Assembly: GCA_946122785.1 (NCBI GenBank)
Contig: CAMGYJ010000002.1
Location: 63,451,703-63,515,702 of the forward strand
Source: Linum tenue
Taxonomy: Eukaryota; Streptophyta; Magnoliopsida; Malpighiales; Linaceae
Direction: 5' to 3'
Length of the DNA: 64,000 bases
A program made the translations under genes and the position numbers. Below are positions 11,621 through 22,754 of the stretch, one piece after another. The notes below the pieces were generated by a model. The model worked only from the letters and a program-made list of their open reading frames with translations, was not told where the DNA came from and did not search any database. Each line of letters begins with the position of its first letter. The stretch's first letter is position 1.

Positions 11621-12409
11621 ATGATTGCTCAATGGTACCGTTGCCGCCAGAAACCTCCCTGCTCAGAATGAAACGAACCACAGCTCCTAGATCGCTGATT
11701 AATTAGCAAACCAAGTTACATCAAGAGTCCACTTCCTAGACGAAGAGTCGTCTCAACTTAGCAAGCAAGATAGTAATGACTAGTCCTCTTCAGAAAATTT
11801 TAGGCTTTTTACGTGAGAGCTAAGTCGCAAGGTACAATTAAGAAATTCAGTGTCAGTGTCATATGAAAAATTGACAAACCTAATCGGCCGATCTAACAGT
11901 GTCAGCAAGTATAAATTTTTCACATAGTAATAACCAAAGCAGTAGACTATAATGTTGGACCGAAGCTAGCTCAAACGTAATATGATGACATTCCATTTCC
12001 ATGAAACCTCTTAATCATTAAGGGAAAAGAAGACTGAACAAAAATGCATCAACGAAATTTCATCATCAAACAAGCCCAGCAGCAGCACAACACAGATGAA
12101 ATTTCACTGCACTACAAGTCGGGGAAACGGCATAACATGAGTTAACAGTTGAAGAAAGTACAGGTTCAGAACAAAACAGCAGCAAAAAATTCAAAAACAG
12201 ATCGAAATCGAAACTATCGTCAGCTCTTCCCACGCATTTACTCGTATTTCTTTCCGGCATTGCCCTAGCAATCACTTTGTTCCACGTCCGGCTCTCTGCT
12301 AGTTTGTTACCTACCTATATATGGAAGACAAGAGACTCAGCAGTAAGCACTACTTCAAGTTCCATAAGTGCAATTAAAAAAGAAGAAGAAAAGCAAAAGG
12401 TAGCTGCCG
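11621..12409. other. Spacer between glycosyltransferase and LeuRS
   Basis: This spacer holds the 5' flank of the glycosyltransferase and the likely 3' UTR of LeuRS, both transcribed leftwards. No conserved open frame or RNA gene is visible. Confidence 0.5.
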
Positions 12410-15400
12410 TTATTCAATTTGAATGGGGGGTTGTGCTTCTTTTGACCTGGTCAAGAAGATGGCCGTGGGGCTTCCAGGAGAGGGCGCATTCTGGTCCAAG
12501 AGAGAGGCAAGGGAGCCAGCTCTAGCCTTGTCGTTAGGATCTGAGGCTGATAAAATTTCAACAACTTCAAGACCCAGCTGTCTCTTGATCAGCTCCAGGT
12601 TCTCCTTCAGAACTTCAATCTCTCCAAAAGGTAGCCTCACATCCAAGGCCTGAACCCCTATTGCAACGGCTTCGTCCTTCTTGAACCTCACAAATGGCAT
12701 GTACTGCTTCTGGAACTGCTTGAAGTTCGAACCCTGGAAAAGTGGGCTTGCCTGCAATGCCTGCAATATCTCGCCATCGGGTGCAAAAGTTCGAGTATTG
12801 CAATCAAACTTGCTTTGGAGTATCCTCAAACATTCCGATTTCCGCTCATCAAACTTTTCGTTGACATAAATTAACCCTGTTAATTTGTTCTCAGTCGAGG
12901 CAGCTGTAACCGGTGCTGCATCTTTCTTGTTTCCTTTCTTTGGACCAGAAAGTTGCTTCTGGAGCAACTTCCTCATCAGAACAATGGAGTCCTGCAGGTA
13001 CTTGTTGGCTGCCTTCAACTTCAGATCAGGAGAACCTGCAGTGGGCCAACCGGCTTTCACTGCCAACCCGTCCTTCTTTAGAAGCTCCCTCCGTACATAT
13101 TCAGCATAGTGTGGACAAATTGGAGTAATGAGGCGAGTCTGCACATCCATAAATCGGAAAACCAGGTCATGGTTCATCCCTCCACTGCCACATGAGAATC
13201 TGTACTCATCTCTTGCAGTTTGCAGATCATAGAATCCGGTCTTCAATGCCTCTCTGAACATGCAATTACTGTAACTCTCTTCCGTCATCTTGACCGCAAT
13301 GTTTATCTCATTCTCAAACACACGATCAGCATAAGTTGATGGAGGGCCTGCCCTGAGAGAGGATGATTCAGCCAGAACTTCTTCCATCCACGCAATCTCC
13401 TTGGTAAGGCGGAGGATTGCCGAATTGGCGGTTTCAAATACGAAATTAGCATCATCAACACCATCTCCAGCATCAGCCAGCGAGAATCTCGTTGCATCAG
13501 CTGAGAATTCCTCAATCGCCTGTTTCAACGTTCTGAAATTGCCAGTTGACTTGGACATCTTCTCAGAGTTGAGCATAATATGTCCATTGCACCTGAATCC
13601 ACGTGGCCAGTGCTTCTTATCCATGATTGCTACATGGTTGTATATGGAGAAGGTCAAGTGGTTCTGGATAAGGTCCTTGCCTGAGACTCGCAAGTCAAAC
13701 GGATACCAGTAGTCAAATTCCATCTTCATCTTATCAAGTACTGCTGCTGGTATACCAGAGGATTTGGGGTATGGACCACCACAGAGGATGAACTCCCAAA
13801 CTTCATCAGTCATTTGCGAAGGTTGAATTGGATGCTTGTTTGTACCATACATGTCTTCGTTATGCAGGAAGTGTGAAACAGTATAGTAGGCCATGTAAAT
13901 GGTGGAGTCAGACAAGGACTCAACGAGAAATTCCTTGTCCCACGGAATGCGAGTCCCAAGACCAAATGATCGTGAGCACGCCCACTGATTCAGCCAGCTC
14001 AAAGTGTGCTCAAACCCATGGCGTGTCTCATCAGAATAGAGGTTCATACTGCTCAGGCATTCCTCGGCCAGTTTCTTCCATTCTGCTTCTCCATATGTTA
14101 TGTACCATTGATCAGTAAGTGCCACAACGCATTCATCACCCGATCTTGACATGACTCGCTTTTCAGGCTCACTATACAAAATTCCTTGGCCCGTCTCAAT
14201 AAGTTTGGTTCGAAGCAATGGTTTTGCTTCTTGGACTTTCATCCCGGCATATTCTCCAACAAGCATTGTTCCCTCAGTAAACCCTCTGAGGTACGTGAGC
14301 CGTTTAGCTTCAGCGAGCTTCTCCTTCTCGTTCTGGCTCTTAATTTTCAGATCAATGCAGACCTTTTCAGCCGCCTTATCCCCAAACTCTGGAATGTTAA
14401 TTATTGGCAGAATTTCAAAGGGCATTATCCACTCATCCTTGACCCCATATTTGGCCCTGAAAGCAGGTTTTGCTTTGAGATCATGCAAAGCCATATAGTC
14501 ATCAGGGGCATCACTAGGCACACTGGTGACGATCCCGGTGCCTTTGTCTGTTAGGATGGTCAACATAGGAAGAGCGTATATGACTTCATTGCCCGAAAGA
14601 GGAGACCTCAAAGGAAGGCCAATCAGGTCATAACCAGTCAGCTCCATCAAGCAAGTAGGCTTCTGAGGGATTCTAGAGAAGTTCTGATATGCTAGGTTAA
14701 GGGCCGCCCGAGCTGTGATGACAAACACATCAGTTTCATTAATTTCAAAAGCTCCATATTCACCATCCGGCAACACCCAGGCATTCGTTTGCCCATACAT
14801 AGTCTCTGGCCTCAGAGTAGCAGCAGCTAGGAAAACGTTTTTCCCCTCCAAAGGTCCCAACTTCATAGGAAAAGGCTTTAAGACTTCCATCTTGATGAGG
14901 GTATACTCTTGGGGAAGAACTCCCTCACCAGATGCCCTGTCGTGATCTGCACAAGGCTGGCCATCTAAAGGAGAGTAAATTGTGTATCTAACGTCCTTCA
15001 CAATCTTACCCATAGCATAGAGCTTCCTCATCTGCCACTGCACAAAAGAGTCGAAGTAGGGATTTATATCTGTCGTAACGAAGGAGCGCCTCCAATCACA
15101 ACCCAAGCCAAAAGCCTTGAGATCCTCCATAGCCAATGGCGGGAAGAACCTTAACCACTCATATGGATCCTGAAACTTTGAAATCTCTTCATCAGTTAGC
15201 CCAAAACTACGCATGATCTCCCATTGGAACACTTGCCCACCGGCTTTAGATGCTGCCTTGGACTTTTTGCCCTTAAATTTATCAGGTTGGCCAGATACAT
15301 TTTCATCCCCTTGCTCTGGTTTTTTTGGTTCTTCTGGCTCAGCGGCTGGTCCAGGGAACACAGGAGGGTTACCGAATTGTTGAATTTCACGGCGAAGCTT

Positions 15401-15709
15401 ATCAGCAGATGCCTTAATGGGCATGCCGGTGCAGTGGAAAGCAAACGGAAGAAGCACATTGGCACCCCTCAACCTATGATAAGCGGCAGCAAACTCCAGC
15501 TTCGAAAGAGAGAAAGCATGGCCAAGGTGCAAATAACCATTCATGTAGGGAAATGGAAAATTGCCAAAGAATTTCTCCCCGGGCTTGGGAGGTTTTTCAC
15601 ATGGCTCGGCTCTGAAAACGTCTACCTCATTCCACCAACTTCTAGCCTTTGCCTCGATCTCCAAGAGGTGATCCCTCCTTTTCAAGCTTTTCCCACTCTC
15701 CGCCGCCAT
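12410..15709 (-). CDS. LeuRS: Cytosolic leucyl-tRNA synthetase
   Basis: An uninterrupted 1099-aa frame encodes a eukaryote/archaeal-type LeuRS, which charges tRNA-Leu in the cytosol. The class I signature HLGH is at residues 61-64 and KMSKS at 717-721. The CP1 editing domain is present, with TLRPETMYGQTNAW and GTGIVTSVPSDAPDDY (about 385-405), the latter holding the editing Asp. The anticodon-binding and C-terminal domains follow (LITPICPHYAEYVR). Length fits the roughly 1090 aa of plant cytosolic enzymes. The open frame runs 41 codons further upstream, but MAAESGKSLKRRD at 15709 is the natural start. The upstream codons contain an acceptor-like ctgcag, so they are probably 5' UTR or intron. 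There is no organelle transit peptide. Confidence 0.97.
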   Translation of the reverse strand: MAAESGKSLKRRDHLLEIEAKARSWWNEVDVFRAEPCEKPPKPGEKFFGNFPFPYMNGYLHLGHAFSLSKLEFAAAYHRLRGANVLLPFAFHCTGMPIKASADKLRREIQQFGNPPVFPGPAAEPEEPKKPEQGDENVSGQPDKFKGKKSKAASKAGGQVFQWEIMRSFGLTDEEISKFQDPYEWLRFFPPLAMEDLKAFGLGCDWRRSFVTTDINPYFDSFVQWQMRKLYAMGKIVKDVRYTIYSPLDGQPCADHDRASGEGVLPQEYTLIKMEVLKPFPMKLGPLEGKNVFLAAATLRPETMYGQTNAWVLPDGEYGAFEINETDVFVITARAALNLAYQNFSRIPQKPTCLMELTGYDLIGLPLRSPLSGNEVIYALPMLTILTDKGTGIVTSVPSDAPDDYMALHDLKAKPAFRAKYGVKDEWIMPFEILPIINIPEFGDKAAEKVCIDLKIKSQNEKEKLAEAKRLTYLRGFTEGTMLVGEYAGMKVQEAKPLLRTKLIETGQGILYSEPEKRVMSRSGDECVVALTDQWYITYGEAEWKKLAEECLSSMNLYSDETRHGFEHTLSWLNQWACSRSFGLGTRIPWDKEFLVESLSDSTIYMAYYTVSHFLHNEDMYGTNKHPIQPSQMTDEVWEFILCGGPYPKSSGIPAAVLDKMKMEFDYWYPFDLRVSGKDLIQNHLTFSIYNHVAIMDKKHWPRGFRCNGHIMLNSEKMSKSTGNFRTLKQAIEEFSADATRFSLADAGDGVDDANFVFETANSAILRLTKEIAWMEEVLAESSSLRAGPPSTYADRVFENEINIAVKMTEESYSNCMFREALKTGFYDLQTARDEYRFSCGSGGMNHDLVFRFMDVQTRLITPICPHYAEYVRRELLKKDGLAVKAGWPTAGSPDLKLKAANKYLQDSIVLMRKLLQKQLSGPKKGNKKDAAPVTAASTENKLTGLIYVNEKFDERKSECLRILQSKFDCNTRTFAPDGEILQALQASPLFQGSNFKQFQKQYMPFVRFKKDEAVAIGVQALDVRLPFGEIEVLKENLELIKRQLGLEVVEILSASDPNDKARAGSLASLLDQNAPSPGSPTAIFLTRSKEAQPPIQIE

Positions 15710-16255
15710 TTCACAGAATTTACGAATACTGCAGAAAGGAATCAGCCAAGTTAGCCAACTTGAGAATACCAACGTGTGCAAGAACTGAAGGCAGAATTCG
15801 GGAAAGGATTCCCCATCACACATAGAGCGCAAATTAAGACCAAATCAAAGCAACGAAGAGCGATCCATCGACGAAGAACCCCAGATAGAGGAAACCAATC
15901 GGACGAATCGAAATTCAATTAAGTCAAAAAGTAACTGAAGAAGAAAGAAACCCCACCTGCGATTTATGACCGGCGGGTGAAGGGCACGACGAGAGAAGCA
16001 GACCGTCGCAATCCTTCCGTAGCTCCTTGATAGTGTTCCCCTACCTTGACTGAGGGTTTTGTTCACATTGGAGTCCCGAAATTTGGGGAGTTGAACAGGA
16101 AGGAGTATGCAACGAACGTCGGTGGTCACTTGAATGGAAGACGGTGGAGGATGATGTCTCGACGAGGGAGACGGCGGAGGACGGAGGTCTTCTTCTTCTG
16201 TTGGGCAGTTCGAGGAGGCGGACGAGTCTCAAGGGGATTACTGATTAGGAAATAG
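15710..16255 (-). promoter_or_regulatory. LeuRS 5' UTR with probable intron, and promoter
   Basis: Reading leftwards, a CAG|GTGGGG donor near 15957 and an acceptor ctgcag just upstream of the start codon (about 15735) suggest a roughly 220-bp intron in the 5' UTR. Further upstream is CT/GA-rich promoter-like sequence, with an aaccctag telo-box-like word at about 16272 that is common near plant translation genes. No start site can be fixed. Confidence 0.4.
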
Positions 16256-16675
16256 GAATTACTAGATACTCAAAACCCTAGCGCCCGTTATAAAAATTAA
16301 AAAAAAAAAAACCTAGTGCCCACGTGGACGAATCGGATGGCATTCACGATAAGATACTGTGGGCGGCTGCAGCGGATCGCATGCAGACAAGATGAATAGA
16401 AGATCTGTCTGAAGTCCGTGCTGTTGGTGTTGGTCTATATTGGCTTGTGGACATTTTAGTGGGCTGGACATTTCGGTCCATTTTTAATTTGGAGGCCTCG
16501 TGGTAAATCAAATAATAAAACCCCCTTTGTTAAAAGCCCAAGAAAAGAAGTAGTTGGGCCTTCCTTCGGGAACTATTTCGAAACAGATCAGATAAGTAAT
16601 TTGGGCCGACTTGCAGACTAGACCCACTATTATTTTGTGATCATCAACCTAAAAGAAAAAAAATGTATAAACTAT
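16256..16675. other. Intergenic DNA left of the nested transposons
   Basis: No gene is seen. A short A run lies at 16301-16312. Confidence 0.4.
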
Positions 16676-16754
16676 GGTAATTAGCATAAATGGTAACACA
16701 ACTATTTACTTTGTACAAAACTGTATCTAACTTCGAATTTGCATTCAGTGAAAC

Positions 16755-19175
16755 ATGTTTGGACGAATACCAAATCGGCCAATTCGTCCAATTCCATCCA
16801 AAAATCCGTCCAATGGGTACAGTCAGCTAGGTGAGATGGGGTACAGTATTGGCAAAGTGGATTACATTGACTATGTCGATGTTGATAAATTGTCAATGAT
16901 TGAAGTGAAGGAGATGGCAAAAATAGTTGAGGTGGAGCAGCCTGTGCTGTTTTTTTGGAGGATGCCTGGAATCGATTTTCACAATGGATTGAAACTGTTG
17001 GAAAATGACAGTGACGTATTAGAGATGGGATGTTATTTTTCTGTTGACAAAATTATCCAAATCTTTGTCAAACACATTGATTCCTCTTGTGGCAACCCGG
17101 ATACAGCGCACATGGTTCATAGTGGGAGAAGGGAGGAGGAAGTAATCAAGTTGTCTTTTGGGTCCGTTCAAATAGGACGACGAAGGTTACAAAGAGGAGG
17201 GAGACAGACCAGGGAATCCACAGGGTCAAGTCATGGAGGGCCTCCACCTGCACCTACCGTTAATGAAGTTGTTGTAGATGAGGATGTACTAGAGAGGGAG
17301 GATGAGTATGCAAGTGAGGCTGAGTTGTTGAAGAAGACTGGCTGGGGCAGCGAAGAAGACGAAGATTTTTTAATATAGACACTATCTTCCCAGTGTTTCG
17401 GGCTGAAAGGGATATGGAGGTCCCTGAGATCAAGATCGGCCAGCTATTTGCATCATTTGATGAGTTCAAGGACGCTTGCAAGTCACATGCTGTGACTCAA
17501 AGAAGGGATGTGAGGTTTCAACTAATGACAAGAAGCGCGTGATTTGTGTGTGCCAACACGAATGTGAGTTCAAAATGTATGCTAAAAAGGTGAAGGATTG
17601 TGATACTGTGCAAATTAGGACGGACAATCTTGAGCATACTTGTGGTGTTGGTGAAGACCTAAGGGCTGCTGCACCCTCTTTTCTTGTGAAGAAGTACCTG
17701 ACCAGGTTTAAGGTAGATCCTTCGTGGTAAATACCTAATCCCGTCAATACAGTCATGAGTGATTTAAGCTTGAAGATTAATCGGATGGAGGCTTACAGAA
17801 CCAAACAGCTGGCTCTGAAAGTGGTTCATGGTGAAGACAGCCTCCAGTTTGCAAAGTTGTATGCATATAAGAAGGAGTTGGAAGTTAGGAATCCTGGTAC
17901 ATCAGTGGTGATTGAGCATAGGCAACTAACATTTGAGAGCATCTAAATCTGTCTGGGGCCACTAAAATAAGGGTTCAAAGCTGGTTGTCGGAAGCTGGTC
18001 GGGGTGGATGGTTGTTTTCTAAAAGCTATGCCCCGATGGTAGCTTCTTTCGGCTGTGGGGATCGATGGGGATGACTTTATGTACCCAGTTGCATGGGAAA
18101 TAGTCTAGAAGGAGTGCCACAACACATGGTAATGATTCATGGCACATTTGGGAGAAGACTTGGACATAGACCAATCATCAGACTGGACTTTCATGTCTGA
18201 CCGACAAAAGGTAATTATTTTTTATCTTATCTATTATGGGGTTTACAATGAATTTTGCACATACCATGAATTAGTTGAATTAATTAGGATTTGATGCACT
18301 TCAGTAGGGTCTGATGCAAATTAGTAGGTTCTAATGCATTTTGCACATTCTATGAATTAGTATAATTAGTAGGGTCTGATTAGAACATGGTTGTTTCTTA
18401 CTTTCTACTATATTATCCTTGTAGGGTCTTATGTATGTGATGAACTCCATGTACACTAATGTTGAGCATCGATACTGTGTAAGACATATGTTTGTCAACT
18501 TCAGTGGGAAGTTTAGCAGGTCGAAGAGGCTGCGGGATCTCTTCTATAGAGCTGCTAGTGCAACCTATTTGGTTGAACATTTGGCAACAAATGGAGGTGT
18601 TGAGCACTGTTGGCGAGTGATATAAGATTGGGGATCAGTGTTTGTCCTAAGCCTATAATGAAATTAAACACGTACAGACAGTGGGCTTCCATTTGCTTCC
18701 CAACCTTCAATGGGAACATGGAGTACCAGGTGGAGTCGTACAGAGGAAGGTATGTGGTGGATCTGAGGCACCGAACATGCGCGTGTGGTAGGTGGCAGTT
18801 AAGTGGCATCCATTGCCAACATGCAATTGCCTGCATGAAGATGAACAAGGACGAGCCAAAATTGTACATGGTTGATTGATATAGTGTCGAGGCTTGCAAG
18901 AGGTCATACTCTTTTCCAATCAGCCCTCTCAATGATTCCAACCAGTGGATTCATGAGGATTGTCTTAAACTTCATTCATCGAAATTTCCAGAGAAGAAAA
19001 GGGATTCTAGACAAACAAAGAGACGCAAAGAAGCATGGGAATTGGAGAAAACAAAGAAAGACAAGCAAGGAAGATAGTACAAAGCAATGTCAAAGAGTGC
19101 AAGTGCCATAACATGCACAATGTGCGGCGAAAAGGGACACAACATTTGACTTCACAGCAATGTATAATTCTAAAC
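16755..19175 (+). pseudogene. Decayed MuDR-type transposase
   Basis: The first 207 codons (16755-17378) are open and encode the PB1-like N-terminal domain of plant MuDR proteins (YIDYVDVDKLSMIEV, FWRMPGIDFHNGLKLL). A T-run frameshift near 17370 leads into a frame with NIDTIFPVFRAERDMEV and a MuDR DNA-binding domain (FDEFKDACKSHAV). A stop at about 17539 and another shift follow before DNLEHTCG. The DDE core is broken: GVDGCFLKAMP-like and GDDFMYPVAWEIV-like pieces remain near 17980-18110. A SWIM zinc finger (CACGRWQLSGIHCQH, 18774-18818) and a CCHC knuckle (CTMCGEKGHN, 19112-19141) come later, in different frames. The gene is dead. Confidence 0.85.
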
Positions 19176-19826
19176 CTGATTGTGTGCTTTTGTACCACAT
19201 TTTACATGCTTTTGTTCATCGCAAGTATGTGTGCAAACTGATGTTTGCTTGCTGAATGATAGGCAAGCTCTAGATTTAGATTAAAGTCCACTTATGCACA
19301 AGGTTCAAGAAAGCGCTAGGCGTAAGGCAGTCGTTGAGGCAGTCCCTAGCGCCTTGCTCGCCTTGGCGCGCTTAAGCGTTGGAAGCAAAAATAGTCATTT
19401 TTAATAAATGTTCAATGAAATTGTTGTTTTGCAATACTTTTCAATTCAGTTTAAATAATTAATAACTTAACAAACAATATGATGAATTAATTAACATTTA
19501 ACGACCTCTTATATTTGATGTTCCACATATTAAACATGTATAAAATGTGTGCCACACGTGGAACACACATATTTTAGGCAATTTAATTGATGATTTCATT
19601 ATTTTTATATGACTCTATCTAGTCATAATAACGTATAAAACTATCTATATAGTAATTTAGTACCGTTATATACTCATATAATATTTAACTAAATAGGCGT
19701 GCAAAACACGTAAGTAATTACTAACAAAATAATCTCATCAAACCAAAATGAAAATTACTCCACTAGGTGATAATTATTGGTTAATTCACTTATGTATATC
19801 CTTGTATGTATTTGTCTGTACACGTA

Positions 19827-19856
19827 CTTATTATATATATATATATATATATATAT
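19827..19856. repeat. (TA)n tract at the left edge of the inner element
   Basis: An uninterrupted TA dinucleotide run ends exactly where the ggtgattcta terminus begins. A matching TA run lies at 35177-35216, beyond the other end of the inner element. Confidence 0.85.
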
Positions 19857-20248
19857 GGGTGATTCTATCGTACCTTGGGTAAAATCAAGGGTACAACATA
19901 CCTTGAGTAAAAAAATGATATCTAGACCTCGAATTGAGCATAGTTTGGCGTATGATATTATTCCCAAACCCTTAAGGATTAAAATCTAGGTCTTAGTTTT
20001 ATAAATCTCATACACTAAGATCAATTTAATTAGAAACAAAAATCAACGGCTATGATTTGTCGAAATATATGCAACAAATTACAGGCACAATCTTAGGGAT
20101 TAGGCTCTTTGATTTAGAAATCTAAGACCTAGGTTTCAATCATCAAGGGTTAGAGTATAGTATCATGTCCAAAAATTCGGTTAATTCGAGGTCTAGATAG
20201 CATTTTTTACTCATGGTATGTCGTACCCTAGATTTTAATCAACGGTTA
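19857..20248. mobile_element. Small inverted-repeat element at the inner MULE's left edge
   Basis: The left 100 bp (gggtaaaatcaagggtac, then aacatacc and atctagacctcgaatt) reappears inverted at 20150-20245 with a few mismatches. The terminal word ggtgattcta resembles the ggtgacttcta end of the large element at 35176. It is non-coding and looks like a MITE related to, or derived from, the same family. Its right terminal ~20 bp is missing where it meets the large element's repeat. Confidence 0.55.
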
Positions 20249-20253
20249 ATTCG

Positions 20254-21175
20254 AGTTCTACGGTGCCCAGGGCAAAATCAGGGGTACGGGTGACCGGGGG
20301 CAAGGAAAATTACCAAATGCATCACGAAGCGTTTATGGTGACTTCTACGGACTTCAACCTAACTGTACCCGGTTTAATGATAGCGATTAAGAGGTTAAAC
20401 CCTATGGATACGACCCGCCGCCCTAACCAATTTCCAGTCTCCCTTCTACGATCCCTCATTCGCCTTGGAGGGTCCCCTCTAACTCTAAGTTCGAAGTTCG
20501 ATCATAAGCTGCCTATCAAATCTGAAATCTCCAACAAAATCATCGTTTCGAAACCCAAATCCTTTTATTATTTGATCCACATTCGATTTAGCTCCCTATC
20601 CAATCTCAAATCCCCAACATCATCATGTTTCATACGCCAAATCTATGTATCCACATTCGAAGAGAAGATCCCCATCCAATATGAAATCCTTACATAATCA
20701 TCGTTTAGAACCCCAAATCCTTTTATCCACAAATCGACGTTTTGTTCATCGCCATTTTATTTCCGTGCGGAAAATTACTCGCCTTACTCTTGCTAACACG
20801 ATTACGGCGACCATGTCTATTATTGTGTTCATCAAACTTTTCGTTTGCAAAAGAACCCTTGAAAGAGATTTGCTAATCCTAGGGTTCATGTCGCTAGTGC
20901 TTTGTCATCTTGTCTTAGCGTTATTGTCATTTTCTCGAAACTTCTATCACTCGGTGAAATTAAGGTTTCCTGATATGCAGTGTTCGTCTCGCCCAGAGGA
21001 TTGAGGAAGGAGATGAAGAAGACCTAATTTGATTCGAATCAGATGGAGAGGTCTCCTTAATTTGTGTTTATGTATTAACGCTGCGTTTAGGACTAATTCT
21101 AGTTGGACTGGGTCTGATCATTGATTTTTGCAGGCTAAAAAAAAACATTCAAACGTGGGCTTGTACATGGACCCA
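20254..21175 (+). repeat. Left terminal inverted repeat of the inner MULE
   Basis: Matches the inverse of 34375-35176 in several long blocks. The inner ~400 bp (about 20790-21175) is nearly identical; the outer part carries indels. An ORF at 20645-21004 in this repeat has no recognisable product. Confidence 0.8.
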
Positions 21176-21199
21176 TGACACCTAGTTTGTTGATAATAG

Positions 21200-22200
21200 A
21201 TACTGAGTTCCGGATTGTCATTAGGTTGGGCCTTTGATAATTGTCTATCTCAGACTCTCAGTGGCGATTCTTTGTTTTACTTATTTTCATCTGCTTCTGC
21301 TTCTAAAATCCTGATCATTCATTGAGTTCACGCAATTTAAACATAATTCTGTGTTCCATCTTTTTTGGAATTTGGTAAATGCTAGCGTGTCTCTTTACAC
21401 ATTTAGCGGTACGAGGTAAACTACAATCCGCCCAATTTAACTCTTCATTAATTGAGATCCCATTCCACTCTCTCACCGATTTCCCCTCTTTATGCAATGC
21501 ACTCGTACATAACAAACCTCTTGTAGACTAATTAGAGGCTTGTGGTTGGATACTGAGTGAGGATATTTTTTGAATTTATGTTTTGAAACGAAAGTTAGAG
21601 TTTCACTTTTGAAGTACCTATGTACTTTAGTTGGACAAGTATTTTCAATCGGTAAAATTTTATCAGCGTATAGGTATACGATTGTTGTATAAGGTGTTGA
21701 TGTTAGAGGAAATGGGTACTGACTGCTTAGGGTATTAGGTTGTTGATGGTATAGAGTATATGGTATATGGGTAGGTTATAAGGTGTTGATGGTTTAGAGC
21801 ATATGGTATCGATTGGTTAAAGGGTGAGGGTAGGTGTTGTCTTATTTTTTCTCGATTATATATTTTCTTTATATTTGCTTATAAATGCTGATCATGCCTT
21901 ATTACTAAGACATAATTCGTTATATCTGCTTATAAATGCTGTATATCTGCTTATAAATGCTGATAATTTATTGTTTGATTTGAACCTGCGTGTTTTTGCT
22001 CCGAATGATTTTGTAGTGGCGTGGTAAAGACAATCCGTCCAATTTAACTCTTCATTAATTCCCCCTTTTCTTTTCTGTTTTGGTAGAATAATTACCCCTT
22101 TTCCACTCTCTCAGTCCCCGCCGAAGTTGAAACAATCCCCTGTGATATATTTATCGATCATTTTAACCCTTCACTTAATAAGAAAGCGAAATTATGCAAG
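21200..22200. other. Non-coding left arm of the inner MULE
   Basis: Contains a diverged copy of the segment found again at 22030-22400 (shared words caatttaactcttcattaatt and gagg(c/t)ttgtggtt). No protein-coding exon is supported. Confidence 0.4.
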
Positions 22201-22211
22201 ATGGTCATCAA

Positions 22212-22290
22212 TGTGATGTAGCTTAATTGGTTAATTGTCTCTTATTTGCTTAGTCAATAAAGTAGAGGTTTGTGGTTCGATACTTAGTGA
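22212..22290 (+). repeat. tRNA-like (SINE-head) pol III promoter sequence
   Basis: An A-box-like tagcttaattgg (22219-22230) is followed, about 43 bp later, by a B-box-like ggttcgatac (22274-22283). This is the spacing of an internal tRNA promoter. A full cloverleaf cannot be drawn and no anticodon loop is convincing, so a tRNA-derived SINE head or tRNA relic is more likely than a working tRNA. A degraded second copy lies near 21515-21560. Confidence 0.45.
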
Positions 22291-22754
22291 GGTATCAATT
22301 TTTAATTTATGTTTTGAAAAGCAAGTTATAATTTTAAATTATCAGCGTCTAGGTATACGATATTGTATAAGGTGTTGATGGTTTAGAGTACATGGTATTG
22401 GGTTAGTGTATTGATCATCTCCATCCCTAAAATAAGATATTGTATAAGGTTTTGATGGTTTAGAGTATATGGTATTGGGTTAGTGTATTGATCATCTTCA
22501 TCCCTAAAATTGAACAACAATTTCTAAACGAGGTCCCTACCGCCACATCATCAATTTTAGCAATTCATCACTTAACAATTTCTATTCATCTACATCCCTA
22601 CATTATGCTAGTAATTGCCAAGGTGGGTTCCATTTTATATTTCAAAGGAAACACTTATTATAAATTGAAAGTTGGGGATGGAGATAGAAGAAGGTGTTGT
22701 TGGTATACAGTATAAGGTCTTGAAGGTGATGGACGTATAAGGGAGGAGCAAGGT

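Noticed and set aside
15224..15754. 176-codon plus-strand frame opposite LeuRS
   Set aside because: It is antisense to conserved LeuRS coding sequence and resembles no protein.
15710..15832. A 41-residue N-terminal extension of LeuRS
   Set aside because: No homology, contains an acceptor-like site, and MAAESGKS is a natural start; not a transit peptide.
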